Source: Streptomyces actinomycinicus
Lineage (GTDB): Bacteria > Actinomycetota > Actinomycetes > Streptomycetales > Streptomycetaceae
Length of the DNA stretch: 64,000 nucleotides
Assembly (NCBI RefSeq): GCF_016741775.1
Contig: NZ_JAERRK010000002.1
Location: 434,001 to 498,000, forward strand
Reading direction: 5' to 3'
Shown: positions 55,048 to 63,886 of the stretch, in pieces
How the letters are laid out: each line of letters begins with the position of its first letter
Numbering within the stretch: position 1 is the first letter of the stretch
The notes under the pieces: model-generated
Database searches by the model: none
The model's input: only the letters and a program-made list of their open reading frames with translations
What the model was told of the DNA's origin: nothing
Made by a program: the position numbers and the translations under genes

Positions 55048-56058
55048 TCAGCCGGCCCGGTGCACCACCGCGTCGCACAGCTCCATCAGCGCCGCCTTGG
55101 CATCGCACTCCCGCAGCGGGGCCAGCGCCGCCCGCGCCTCCTCGGCGTAGCGCACGGTGTCCCGCCGGGCCTGTTCCAGGGCGGGGTGGGCACGCAGCGC
55201 GGTCAGTGCCTCGGAGTGCCGGGCGTCGTCGCTGAGGTCGGAGTCCAGCAGCTCGCACAGCGCGATGTCGTCGGGCAGCCCGAACCGGGCGGCCTGCTCG
55301 CGCAGCCGGAGCACGGGAAGGGTGGGGATGCCCTCGCGCAGGTCGGTGCCCGGGGTCTTGCCGGACTCGTGGGAGTCGGAGGCGATGTCCAGGACGTCGT
55401 CGGCGAGCTGGAAGGCGACCCCGAGCCGCTCCCCGTACTGGGTGAGTACGTCGATGACCGTCTCGTCGGCGCCGGACATCATCGCGCCGAACCGGCAGGA
55501 CACCGCCACCAGGGAGCCCGTCTTGCCGCCGAGCACGTCCAGGTAGTGCTCGACCGGGTCGCGGCCGTCCGAGGGGCCCGCAGTCTCCAGGATCTGGCCG
55601 GTGACCAGCCGTTCGAAGGCGAGGGCCTGCACCCGGACCGCCTCGGGGCCGAGGTCGGCAAGGATCTGGGAGGCGCGAGCGAAGAGGAAGTCGCCGGTGA
55701 GGACCGCGACGGAGTTGCCCCAGCGCGTGTTGGCGCTGTCCACCCCGCGCCGCACGGCGGCCTCGTCCATGACGTCGTCGTGGTACAGCGTGGCCAGATG
55801 CGTCAGCTCCACGACCACGGCCGACGGCACGATGCCCGGCGCGTACGGGTCGCCGAACTGCGCCGCGAGCATCACGAGCAGCGGGCGGAACCGCTTCCCG
55901 CCGGCCCGTACGAGGTGCTGCGCGGCCTCCGTGATGAACGGGACCTCGCTCTTGGTGGCCTCGAGCAAGCCTTCCTCGACAGCCGTCAATCCGGCCTGGA
56001 CATCGGCTTCCAGAGCCTGGTCCCGCACGCTCAGCCCGAACGGCCCGACGACGGTCAC
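55048..56058 (-). CDS. polyprenyl (probably heptaprenyl/octaprenyl) diphosphate synthase
   Basis: 336 residues, GTG start at 56058. Trans-prenyltransferase that elongates isoprenoid diphosphates, probably for the menaquinone side chain. Both Asp-rich motifs are intact: DDVMD (94-98) and DDVLD (220-224), along with AGGKRFRPLLVMLAA, GDFLFARAS and GGKTGSLVA. The product chain length cannot be told from sequence alone. No menaquinone gene is adjacent. Confidence 0.93.
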   Translation of the reverse strand: MTVVGPFGLSVRDQALEADVQAGLTAVEEGLLEATKSEVPFITEAAQHLVRAGGKRFRPLLVMLAAQFGDPYAPGIVPSAVVVELTHLATLYHDDVMDEAAVRRGVDSANTRWGNSVAVLTGDFLFARASQILADLGPEAVRVQALAFERLVTGQILETAGPSDGRDPVEHYLDVLGGKTGSLVAVSCRFGAMMSGADETVIDVLTQYGERLGVAFQLADDVLDIASDSHESGKTPGTDLREGIPTLPVLRLREQAARFGLPDDIALCELLDSDLSDDARHSEALTALRAHPALEQARRDTVRYAEEARAALAPLRECDAKAALMELCDAVVHRAG

Positions 56059-56651
56059 GAGGGGTCTCCTGTCTGCTGGTGTCTGCTGGCGATTACACGG
56101 TTTGTCGATAGGTCGCTGCCCTCACTCAAGTCAGCGTATCCGGTCCTCTTTCGATCACCGATAGCGCCCACCGGTCCAGCCTGGGCGGTATCAGATCATG
56201 ACCCGCATCGTTGCGATCAGATGGTAAGAACGGACATTTATCGACTTAACAGTAATTTCGGAGCAATGTAGCGACCCGGAAGTACCTCCGGACACCCCCT
56301 TTCGGCCATCCGTCAGTGCGACAACGAGATGCATTGCATTCGAGGTTCCACCACCAGTCGGACTTCAGGCCCGAATCCCCTGAATCCCTCATGTCTGATT
56401 TGAAGTATTTTGCTATTTCGTGAGTTGGGTCACGCGACCCCTCGGACCGCCGTACCCGCCCGAGCACCGTCGAGCCCTTGCCGCACAGGCGAGTTGAGGA
56501 TTGGCAACCGCAAAGGATCAAGTACCGCAAACGGCATAGATCAAGGTCAAATGGCACGTTGTGTGAATCCAGTACTTGTTCCCGACATGTGCTCTCGCAT
56601 ACGTTCCGGGCCGTCGGGCGGACGCCGAATCCTGCCGCCGCCCGCGTAACC
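56059..56651. other. lower-GC regulatory region between polyprenyl synthase and lytic transglycosylase genes
   Basis: About 590 bases without a supported gene. From about 56190 to 56600 the GC content is clearly lower than in flanking genes, with runs such as AAGTATTTTGCTATTTCG. The Crp-like site is here. A 103-codon minus-strand open frame (56246-56557) has no ribosome site, unusual codon use and no family resemblance. I interpret the region as divergent promoters. Confidence 0.55.
56420..56433. promoter_or_regulatory. candidate Crp-binding site
   Basis: GTGAGTTGGGTCAC fits the S. coelicolor Crp pattern recalled as GTG-N6-G-N-CAC exactly. It lies about 400 bases before the transglycosylase start and 230 bases before the riboswitch. 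Streptomyces Crp is known to act on germination cell-wall hydrolase genes, which makes the match plausible. Confidence 0.5.
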
Positions 56652-56819
56652 CATCGACGAACTCATTCGTACGGCAGGAGCGGGGGACCCAGGTAAGCCG
56701 CCGACCCGAACGGCACACGCCGAGCGGAACGGCCAGGGGTGAAGTCGTGCCTTCCCCAGGGCACGGCCGGGCACCTCCCCGCCCGAACCCGACAGCTCAC
56801 CTCGTAGGCGCCGGAGAGG
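56652..56819 (+). promoter_or_regulatory. c-di-AMP (ydaO-yuaA type) riboswitch
   Basis: The conserved blocks of the ydaO aptamer are all present in order: GAGCGGGGGACCCA (about 56679-56692), AGGGGTGAAGTC (about 56736) and GCCCGAACCCGACAGCTCAC followed by CTCGTAGGCG (about 56781-56810). It ends eight bases before the start codon, with GAGAGGA as ribosome site. ydaO riboswitches bind cyclic di-AMP and in actinobacteria sit mainly before cell-wall hydrolase genes, usually switching expression off when c-di-AMP is high. Confidence 0.9.
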
Positions 56820-56827
56820 AACACCCC

Positions 56828-57307
56828 ATGCCTGCTGCCGCTCAGCCCCGACGCACCCGCAACAGCCGCCTCGTCCGCACCCTCGTCGCGCTCGGCACCG
56901 GTGCCGCCGTACTCGCTCTGCCGGTCGTCGGTGCGACCAGCGCCTCCGCGGAGGACACCTCGGGCTCCACCACCCTCGCCGGCTACCCGAACAACCTCGA
57001 CGGCTGGATCCGCGAGTCCCTCGCCATCATGGCCGAGAAGAAGATCCCGGGCACCTACAACGGCATCCACCGCAACATCATCCGGGAGTCCTCGGGCAAC
57101 CCGGCGGCCATCAACCTGTGGGACTCCAACGCCGCCAAGGGCATCCCCTCCAAGGGCCTGCTCCAGGTCATCGACCCGACGTTCAACGCCTACCACGTGG
57201 CCGGTACGTCCTTCGACATCTACGACCCGGTCGCGAACATCACCGCCGCCTGCAACTACGCGGCCGACCGGTACGGCTCGATCGACAACGTGTTCGGCGC
57301 CTACTGA
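56828..57307 (+). CDS. secreted lytic transglycosylase (SLT domain)
   Basis: 159 residues from the ATG at 56828 (MPAAAQPRRTRNSRLVRTLV). Residues 1-41 are a Sec signal peptide ending SASA. The SLT-type domain has the catalytic Glu87 in HRNIIRESSGNPAAINLWDS, then KGLLQVIDPTFNAYHVAG and AACNYAADRYGSIDNV. It cleaves peptidoglycan glycan strands. The upstream c-di-AMP riboswitch fits this class of wall-remodelling enzyme. It stands alone and converges with the HAD phosphatase gene. Confidence 0.93.
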   Translation: MPAAAQPRRTRNSRLVRTLVALGTGAAVLALPVVGATSASAEDTSGSTTLAGYPNNLDGWIRESLAIMAEKKIPGTYNGIHRNIIRESSGNPAAINLWDSNAAKGIPSKGLLQVIDPTFNAYHVAGTSFDIYDPVANITAACNYAADRYGSIDNVFGAY

Positions 57308-57340
57308 CCGGACCCGCGGCAGGCACTACCGATGACCCGG

Positions 57341-58153
57341 TCAGTCGGTCGGGAACAGTCTTTCGAGGACGACGGCGACGCCGTCGTCCTCGTTCGACAA
57401 GGTGACCTCGTCGGCGACCGCCTTCAGTTCGACGTGCCCGTTGGCCATGGCGACCCCGCGTCCGGCCCAGTCGAACATGGGGATGTCGTTGGGCATGTCC
57501 CCGAAGGCCAGGGCCCGTTCCGGGCGGATCCCCAGTCGCTCGGCGGCCAGCGCCAGGCCCGTCGCCTTGGTCACCCCGCTCGGCTGCAGCTCCACGGTCC
57601 CCGGACCCGACATGGTGACCGTCGCCAGCGAGCCCACCACCGAGCGCGCCACGGCCGCCAACTCGTCGTCCGAGAGGGTGGCGTGCCGCAGCAGCACCTT
57701 GCTGATGGGCTCGCACCACAGGTCGCCCCGCCGGCCGACCCGCAGCGCGGGCAGCGTCGGATGGGGCATCCGGTAGCCCGGCTCGATCAAGGTGAGCCCG
57801 TCCACGCCGTCCTGGTCGACCGCCGCGCAGACCTGCCCCACCTCCGCCTCGATCTTGCCGAGCGCGGTCGCGGCCAGCTCCCGGTCCAGCCGCACCGACC
57901 ACAGCAGCCGGTCGGCCCCGGCGTCGTAGACCTGCGCCCCCTGCCCGCACACCGCGACCCCCGTGCAGCCGAGGTCCGCGAGCAGCGGCCGGACCCGCGG
58001 GGCCGGCCGGCCCGTGACCACCAGGTGCCGGGCACCGGCCCGCACCGCCCGCGCGAGGGCGGCGACCGAGCGGTCCGAGACCGTGTCGTCGTCGCGCAGC
58101 AGCGTCCCGTCCAGGTCGGTGGCGATCAGGGCATATGCGGGGGTGGGTGCCAT
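57341..58153 (-). CDS. Cof-type HAD-superfamily phosphatase
   Basis: 270 residues, ATG at 58153. The catalytic motif ALIATDLDGTLLRDDDTV carries the nucleophile Asp13 and Asp15; motif II is VVTGRPAPRV, and the C-terminal SGVTKATGLALAAERLGI and ALAFGDMPNDIPMFDWAG supply the Lys and Asp of motifs III/IV. Substrates of Cof-type enzymes are usually sugar phosphates or flavin precursors. It ends 34 bases from the transglycosylase stop. Confidence 0.92.
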   Translation of the reverse strand: MAPTPAYALIATDLDGTLLRDDDTVSDRSVAALARAVRAGARHLVVTGRPAPRVRPLLADLGCTGVAVCGQGAQVYDAGADRLLWSVRLDRELAATALGKIEAEVGQVCAAVDQDGVDGLTLIEPGYRMPHPTLPALRVGRRGDLWCEPISKVLLRHATLSDDELAAVARSVVGSLATVTMSGPGTVELQPSGVTKATGLALAAERLGIRPERALAFGDMPNDIPMFDWAGRGVAMANGHVELKAVADEVTLSNEDDGVAVVLERLFPTD

Positions 58154-58225
58154 GATCAGAGAATACGGACACCGTGCCCCGCCGACTCACCGCTCGTTGC
58201 ACGCACTTACGTGCTGACCGGCCCC

Positions 58226-58251
58226 AACTGGCCCGTCATGAGCGGCCAGTT
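58226..58251. terminator. hairpin after the FAD-oxidoreductase gene
   Basis: Perfect 8-bp arms AACTGGCC (58226-58233) and GGCCAGTT (58244-58251) in the gap between the HAD phosphatase and the FAD-oxidoreductase genes. No U-tract. Confidence 0.5.
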
Positions 58252-58345
58252 CCGGACGGACGGACGAAGCCGGGCCGCAGACGATCAGTCCCAGGTGGTA
58301 CCGGCGGTCTCCTCGGTGGCAGTGCGGGACGGCCCCGTCCAGGGC

Positions 58346-59548
58346 TCAGCCGTGCGCCGAGGCCAGGTGCTTCGCCAGCCGCGGGGAGGCGAACTCCGTA
58401 CCGCACACGAAGCGCATCACCGGCCCGTACGAGGACGCCGCGGGCAGGCCGGTGAAGTACAGGCCGGGCACCGAGGAGACGTAGCCGGGGCCCAGCCTCG
58501 GCGTGCCACGGCTCACCGCGAGCCGGGTGCGCAGCTCGTGACCGAGGAAGTCCATCGCCGCGATGTCCACGCGGTACCCGGTGGCGGCGATGACGTGGTC
58601 GGCGGCCAGCTCCTCGATCCGGCCGGCGTGGGTGCGGACGGTCAGCACGGGGCTGCCGTCGGGGGCCGCGGCACCCACCACCCGCTCGACGTCCTGCACC
58701 TGCACTCCGCTCTCGAAGCGCTCGCGCAGCCACCAGGCGCCCAGCGGGCCGAGGACCCGGCGGACCAGGTAGTGGCGGGTGGCCTCGGGCAGGTACCGGT
58801 ACGGGTGCGGGTAGTAGCTGAGCGCCCACAGCGACCAGGCCCGGCCGAACGGGGACTGCGGGCGGTACTTGGGCTGGTGCCAGGGCGGTGCGCCGAAGGC
58901 GACCCGGCCGCGCCCGCGCGCGACCACGCGCACGCGTGCACCCGCCTCGGCCGCGAGCGCCGCCGTCTCCAGCGCGGACTGACCGGCACCGACCACGATC
59001 AGCTCCTTGCCGGTGAACCGGCCCAGGTCGTGGTGCTGGGAGCTGTGCGAGACCGGGCCGGTCGGCGCCGGTCCGTCGGCCGCCGCCCCCGCCAGCTCCG
59101 CCGGAAGGTGGGCGAGCCCCGACAGGCCGGTGGCGACGACGACCGCGCGCGCGGTGAACAGCTCTCCCGAGTCCAGCTTGAGTTCGAATCCACCGCCGGC
59201 GACCCGGTCGACCGAGACCACCCGCACCTGCTCCAGGTCGGGGACCAGCTTCTGCTGGAACCACTCCCCGTAGGCGATGAAGGTGTCCACCGGGATGATG
59301 TCCTCGTCGGTCACCAGGCGGCGGATGCCGGCCGCGTCGCAGTAGTCGGCGAGGGTGTGGCCGGGCTGCGGGCAGTCGAGGTTCGAGGCGGCGGGCGTCG
59401 ACTTCAGGAGCATGCCCTCGGGCATGTGGTCACGCCAGCTGACCATGGGGTCGCCGAAGACACGGACGGGGATGCCGCGCGCCCGCAGATGGGCGGCGGT
59501 GGACAGGCCGAACGGGCCCGCCCCGATGACTGCAACCGGTCGAATCAC
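58346..59548 (-). CDS. FAD-dependent oxidoreductase (flavin monooxygenase-like)
   Basis: 400 residues from the GTG at 59548 (VIRPVAVIGAGPFGLSTAAH), with GGAGGGA upstream. It has the FAD-binding GAGPFG and a second Rossmann loop VVGAGQSALETAALAAEAGA, and the ATGYRVDI motif near residue 300, as in flavin-containing monooxygenases and lysine/ornithine hydroxylase relatives. It lies 45 bases downstream of an ATP-grasp gene on the same strand, so the two probably act together on one metabolite. Confidence 0.9.
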   Translation of the reverse strand: MIRPVAVIGAGPFGLSTAAHLRARGIPVRVFGDPMVSWRDHMPEGMLLKSTPAASNLDCPQPGHTLADYCDAAGIRRLVTDEDIIPVDTFIAYGEWFQQKLVPDLEQVRVVSVDRVAGGGFELKLDSGELFTARAVVVATGLSGLAHLPAELAGAAADGPAPTGPVSHSSQHHDLGRFTGKELIVVGAGQSALETAALAAEAGARVRVVARGRGRVAFGAPPWHQPKYRPQSPFGRAWSLWALSYYPHPYRYLPEATRHYLVRRVLGPLGAWWLRERFESGVQVQDVERVVGAAAPDGSPVLTVRTHAGRIEELAADHVIAATGYRVDIAAMDFLGHELRTRLAVSRGTPRLGPGYVSSVPGLYFTGLPAASSYGPVMRFVCGTEFASPRLAKHLASAHG

Positions 59549-59592
59549 GAAGTCCCTCCCCAGGACGCGATGGGCCACCCTCGTGGCTTTGC

Positions 59593-60858
59593 CTACTTCG
59601 TGGAGGTGCTGCCGCCGCGGCGGTTGGTCCGCCACAGCTGGTAGAGGTGCTTCGCGCCCGGGCGCACGAAGCGGGCGAGCATCGTGAGGAACGGCAGCGG
59701 GTCGTCACCCGCCAGCCAGGCCAGCTCCGTCCCGCTCGCCCTCGCCGGCGCGTGCGGTGTCGTGTAACCGCTGCGGCGGTAGGCGAGGAGGGCCGGGAGG
59801 TCGATGTTCTCCACGATGTAACGGTGGCCGGCGCGCTGTTCCCCCTCCGGTACAGGGCGGCCGGTCAGGTGCAGGTGCATCGCACGGACGACGTCCACGC
59901 CCGACTCGTTCTCGAAGAGCCGGAACTGGGCGCCCATGCGCGGGTTGAAGTCGAGGAGCTTGTACTGTCCGTCGCGCCGGTCGAAGCGCAGGTCGAGGTC
60001 GATGATGCCGCTGAAGCCGATCTGCTTGATGAAACGTGCGGCGAGGTCGGCGAGTTCCGGGTTGTCGACGACGTACGCGTTCGCCGTCATGCCGGCGTGC
60101 GGCGGCCAGGAGCGGACCTTGACTCCGGTGAACAGGGCGAGCGGGCTGGAGTCCTGGTCGAAGCAGGCGTGCACGATCCAGTCCTCGGCCTGCTCGCGCG
60201 GCAGGTACTCCTGGAGGATCACACCGGGGTCCTCGCCCCAGTCGCGGGCCAGGGTCAGCAGCCCCGCGCGCGTGCCGATCCTCGTGGTGCCGTTCACGGC
60301 GGGCCTGCTGCGCCGGACGAACGCCTCGCGGTTCTTGGCCACCACCGGGAAGCGGGCACTGTCGGCGAAGGCGACGACGTCGTCGTAGGACTGCGGGAAC
60401 GCGGCCGTGGGACTGGCGACGCCGTACTCCGCACACAGTTCGTGCAGCCCCTGCTTGCTGGCCAGCCGGCGGGGCAGTGCGGGATCCACGCGCGGGAAGA
60501 GGAATGATCCGGCCAGGGCGCCCTGATGCTCGGCGATCAGGACGGCGGCCTCCTCGTCCGTGGGGATCAGGACGGCCGGGCGGCCGATCCGGCGGCCGAT
60601 GCGCAACAGTCCCTCGACCAGGTGGTCCGGGTCCTCCGCGCCGGTCGTCGGCCACACGAACGCCTTCTCCAGATAGCGGGAGGAGGCCGCCGGTGTGTAG
60701 GGGTCCTCCGTGATGGCGTACATGGGCACGCCCAGGCGGCCCAGGCTGCGGATCGCGCCGACACCTCCGTGGTGCAGCGGGTAGTCGCCGAACTTGACGA
60801 TCAGTCCCGGCACGTCCCGATCGGCTTCCACAGGCACGCTGACGGCGCTTCCGGCCAC
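59593..60858 (-). CDS. ATP-grasp carboxylate-amine ligase-like protein
   Basis: 421 residues from the GTG at 60858, with GGGGGGA upstream. The preATP-grasp part includes GLIVKFGDYPLHHGGVGAIRSLGRLG. The ATP-grasp core has ARFPVVAKNREAFVRRSRPA (nucleotide Lys), GVILQEYLPREQAEDWIVHA and IIDLDLRFDRRDGQYKLLDFNPRMGAQF, with the metal-binding DFNPR. The enzyme should join a carboxylate to an amine or activate it with ATP. Substrate unknown. Its gene precedes the FAD-oxidoreductase gene. Confidence 0.9.
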   Translation of the reverse strand: MAGSAVSVPVEADRDVPGLIVKFGDYPLHHGGVGAIRSLGRLGVPMYAITEDPYTPAASSRYLEKAFVWPTTGAEDPDHLVEGLLRIGRRIGRPAVLIPTDEEAAVLIAEHQGALAGSFLFPRVDPALPRRLASKQGLHELCAEYGVASPTAAFPQSYDDVVAFADSARFPVVAKNREAFVRRSRPAVNGTTRIGTRAGLLTLARDWGEDPGVILQEYLPREQAEDWIVHACFDQDSSPLALFTGVKVRSWPPHAGMTANAYVVDNPELADLAARFIKQIGFSGIIDLDLRFDRRDGQYKLLDFNPRMGAQFRLFENESGVDVVRAMHLHLTGRPVPEGEQRAGHRYIVENIDLPALLAYRRSGYTTPHAPARASGTELAWLAGDDPLPFLTMLARFVRPGAKHLYQLWRTNRRGGSTSTK

Positions 60859-61106
60859 GGGTCCCCCCACGTGTCCCCCAAAGTGGAACGGACCCACCCC
60901 GTCCGTGTCCCCAAAGGACGCTAAGCCGGAATTGCCGCCTCCCACAAGGCTTATCCGGACATTGCGAACTCTTTAGACACTGTGCGAGCAACCTTTCGAG
61001 CACTTCTCCAGGTGCTGCCCAAGACACGCAAGTCGGCCGTAACGTGTGGCCCGACCACATGGAACGCATCGCCATGCATGGCCCGATGAGAGTGAGGCAG
61101 CACCCC

Positions 61107-62324
61107 ATGCCCCCCTTCGACGTCCCCGAGGGCGACCCCTTCGGTCCGCACAACCTCCCCTATGGCGTGTTCTCGCCCTCCGGCAGCACGGAACGCAGGG
61201 TCGGCGTCCGCCTCGGTGAGCACGTCCTCGACGCGGGCGCCGCAGCCGCCGCCCTCGGCTCCCCCCACCAGGCCCTGCTCGCCCGGCCCACGCTCAACCC
61301 GCTCATGGCCGCCGGCCGCGCCACCTGGTCGGCCGTACGCCGCGACATCACCTCGTGGGTCACGGACCCCGCGCACCGCGCGGCCGTCGAGCCGCTGTTC
61401 CACCCCCTGGCCGAGGTGACCCTGCACCTGCCCTTCGAGGTCGCGGACTACGTCGACTTCTACGCCTCCGAGCACCACGCCCGCAACGCCGGCCGGATCT
61501 TCCGCCCGAACGCCGAGGACTCCCTCACGCCGAACTGGAAGCACCTCCCGATCGGGTATCACGGCCGCGCCGGCACGGTGATCGTCTCGGGCACGGACGT
61601 CGTACGGCCGTCCGGGCAACGCAAGGGCCCGAACGACCCGGCGCCCGTCTTCGGCCCGTCGATCCGGCTGGACATCGAGGCCGAGGTCGGCTTCGTCGTC
61701 GGAACGCCCTCCGAGCTGGGCCGTCCGGTCCCCCTCGCTGACTTCCGGGAGCACGTCTTCGGGCTGTGCCTGCTCAACGACTGGTCCGCGCGTGACCTCC
61801 AGGCCTGGGAGTACGTCCCCCTCGGCCCCTTCCTGGCCAAGTCGTTCGCCACCTCGGTGTCGGCGTGGATCACCCCGCTGGAAGCACTGGAGCACGCGCG
61901 CGTGGCGCCGCCGGAGCGCACCCACCCCCTCCACCCCTACCTGGACGACTCGACGCCCGGCCTCGAACCCGCCGGCTACGACCTCCACATCTCCGTCGCG
62001 CTCAACGGCCACGTGGTCTCCGAGCCGCCGTTCTCCACCATGTACTGGACCGCGGCCCAGCAGCTCGCCCACATGACCGTCAACGGCGCCTCGCTGCGCA
62101 CCGGAGACCTCTACGGCTCGGGGACGGTCAGCGGCCCCGCCGAGCACCAGCGCGGCTCGCTGCTGGAACTCAGCTGGAACGGCCGCGACCCCCTCGAACT
62201 CCCGGACGGCAAGCGGACCTTCCTGGAGGACGGGGACGTGGTCACCCTGACCGCGTGGGCGCCCGGCGCGGACGGACGCCGGGTGGGACTCGGTGAGGTC
62301 AGCGGACGGGTCCTGGCGGGCTGA
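61107..62324 (+). CDS. fahA: fumarylacetoacetase
   Basis: Last enzyme of tyrosine/homogentisate breakdown, splitting fumarylacetoacetate. It has 405 residues from the ATG at 61107 (MPPFDVPEGDPFGPHNLPYG). Visible family regions are VADYVDFYASEHHARNAGRIF (metal Asp and catalytic His), LPIGYHGRAGTV, LDIEAEVGFVVG and LLNDWSARDLQAWEYVPLGP. The starts further upstream lack family sequence. Neighbours are unrelated. One exact CACGCGCGCGTG falls inside the gene (61893-61904). Confidence 0.95.
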   Translation: MPPFDVPEGDPFGPHNLPYGVFSPSGSTERRVGVRLGEHVLDAGAAAAALGSPHQALLARPTLNPLMAAGRATWSAVRRDITSWVTDPAHRAAVEPLFHPLAEVTLHLPFEVADYVDFYASEHHARNAGRIFRPNAEDSLTPNWKHLPIGYHGRAGTVIVSGTDVVRPSGQRKGPNDPAPVFGPSIRLDIEAEVGFVVGTPSELGRPVPLADFREHVFGLCLLNDWSARDLQAWEYVPLGPFLAKSFATSVSAWITPLEALEHARVAPPERTHPLHPYLDDSTPGLEPAGYDLHISVALNGHVVSEPPFSTMYWTAAQQLAHMTVNGASLRTGDLYGSGTVSGPAEHQRGSLLELSWNGRDPLELPDGKRTFLEDGDVVTLTAWAPGADGRRVGLGEVSGRVLAG

Positions 62325-62814
62325 GCGGCGGCGGAGCCGGAACCGGATCCGGTCGGTGCGCGGCCGGTCCGCGGGGACGTGCGCGTGGCGCTCGCGCGGA
62401 CCGGCCTCCCGCCGGACTCACGACGGGCGCCGCGGCCGTCCCAGTCCTTCGGTGGGCCTGCTCCGAAGGACCGTCCTGCGAAGTGACCGACGAGGAGGCA
62501 CCCAGGGGCGGTGGCGAAGCGGGTGGTGCCGGGCGGCGTCGGGACGGTGTACGCGCGCGTGCCGCGGGACGGCCGGGACGGCCGGGCGAGGCGCCGGTCA
62601 GGGGCCGGGAAATCCATGGACCCCGGACTGACCGGGTTCTTGCCGTCGGACAGGGTCTCCGCGTCGCCGACACCCTGACTCGCACCGCCTGTCTTCGTCA
62701 TACTGGCAGGGACACGCACCACTCGTGACAGGCAGGACGCGCAGCCGTGGGCCGCGTGCCCGGCACCACGCACCACCCCACCCGCACTCTCCGACCAGGA
62801 ACCGGAGCCCCGGC
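62325..62814. other. intergenic region before the M56-type peptidase gene
   Basis: 490 bases without a supported gene. It has a 12-bp palindrome ACCGGATCCGGT (62342-62353) just after the fumarylacetoacetase stop and GGGACGGCC-type short repeats near 62565-62590. Open frames here are shadows. Confidence 0.45.
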
Positions 62815-63753
62815 ATGATTATTTGCCTGCTCCTGCTGAGCGTCGTAGCCCTGACGGCAGCCGTACCGGCGCCGCGTGCGCTGACCCGGGCCACCTGGCC
62901 CGAGCGGGACCCGGTGGTCGGGCTGTGGGTGTGGCAGTGCCTGGTCGCCACCGTCCTGCTGTGCTGCCTCACCGCACTGGTCCTGGGCACGGCGGCCGTC
63001 TTCCACACCGTCCGCGACCGGGTGTTCGCGCCCGCGCCGCCCGCCGTCACCGCCGCCTACGACCTGTCCGCCGCGCCGATGTGGGCCGCCGCGCTCACCG
63101 TGCTCCTGGCGTGCGGTGCCGCGTGGACGACGGCGATGCTGGCCCGGGAACTGGTCGAGGTCCGCCGCAGCCGGGGCCAGGCACGGGCGCACCTGCGCGA
63201 GCGCGCTCCGGAACTGCCGGCCGGGCTGCCGGCGGCGCGCGGGCCGATGCTGGTGCTGGAGGACGAATACCCGGACGCATGGTGGATGCCGGGGCACCCG
63301 CCCCAGCTGGTCGTCACCACGGGGGCGCTGCAGCGCCTCACCGACCACCAGCTGGACGCCGTCCTCACCCACGAGCGCGGGCACGCCCGCGCCCACCACG
63401 ACTGGCTGCTGCACCTGTCCACGGCACTCGCCACGGGCTTCCCGCACGTGCCGCTCTTCGCCCACTTCTGCGACCAGACGCACCGCCTGGTCGAGCTGGC
63501 CGCCGACGACACGGCGTCCCGACGCTGCGGACACCTCACCACGGCCCTCGCGCTGATCGAACTGAACCAGCACCGGGGCGTCCTGTCCTGCGACTCCAGC
63601 CGCCGGCTGCTCGGTGAACGCGTGGACCGCCTGCTGGAGCCGCCGCCGCGGCTGCTGCGCCGGCACCGGGCCCTGACGACCACGGTGGCCGCGCTGGTGC
63701 CGTTGCTACCGCTGTTGATCACCTTCGCCCCGGGGCTGACGGCACTGTCCTGA
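62815..63753 (+). CDS. M56-family membrane metallopeptidase (BlaR1/MecR1-like)
   Basis: 312 residues from the ATG at 62815. Membrane segments at about 1-20, 37-62, 88-108 and a C-terminal one at 290-310. The zinc site is LTHERGHARAHHDWL (His186, Glu187, His190), with a third Glu in RLVELAADDTAS. Members without a penicillin-binding sensor domain, as here, are common in actinobacteria; they are often paired with a BlaI-type regulator, which I do not see in this window. Confidence 0.88.
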   Translation: MIICLLLLSVVALTAAVPAPRALTRATWPERDPVVGLWVWQCLVATVLLCCLTALVLGTAAVFHTVRDRVFAPAPPAVTAAYDLSAAPMWAAALTVLLACGAAWTTAMLARELVEVRRSRGQARAHLRERAPELPAGLPAARGPMLVLEDEYPDAWWMPGHPPQLVVTTGALQRLTDHQLDAVLTHERGHARAHHDWLLHLSTALATGFPHVPLFAHFCDQTHRLVELAADDTASRRCGHLTTALALIELNQHRGVLSCDSSRRLLGERVDRLLEPPPRLLRRHRALTTTVAALVPLLPLLITFAPGLTALS

Positions 63754-63886
63754 CCGGCCCGCCTAGTGGCAGATCTTGCCCGTTCGGCGGGAAAATCCGC
63801 AGCTCAGAGGGCTGATGCGGGACCGCCCTCCTGGCGCAACACTGCGGCAACACCTTCTTCCCTACCTGTTGGGTATGGTTCCGGCC

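Noticed and set aside
56246..56557. A 103-codon minus-strand open frame in the lower-GC island
   Set aside because: No ribosome site, codon use unlike Streptomyces, Cys/Arg-rich product with no resemblance to known families; it overlaps likely promoter elements.
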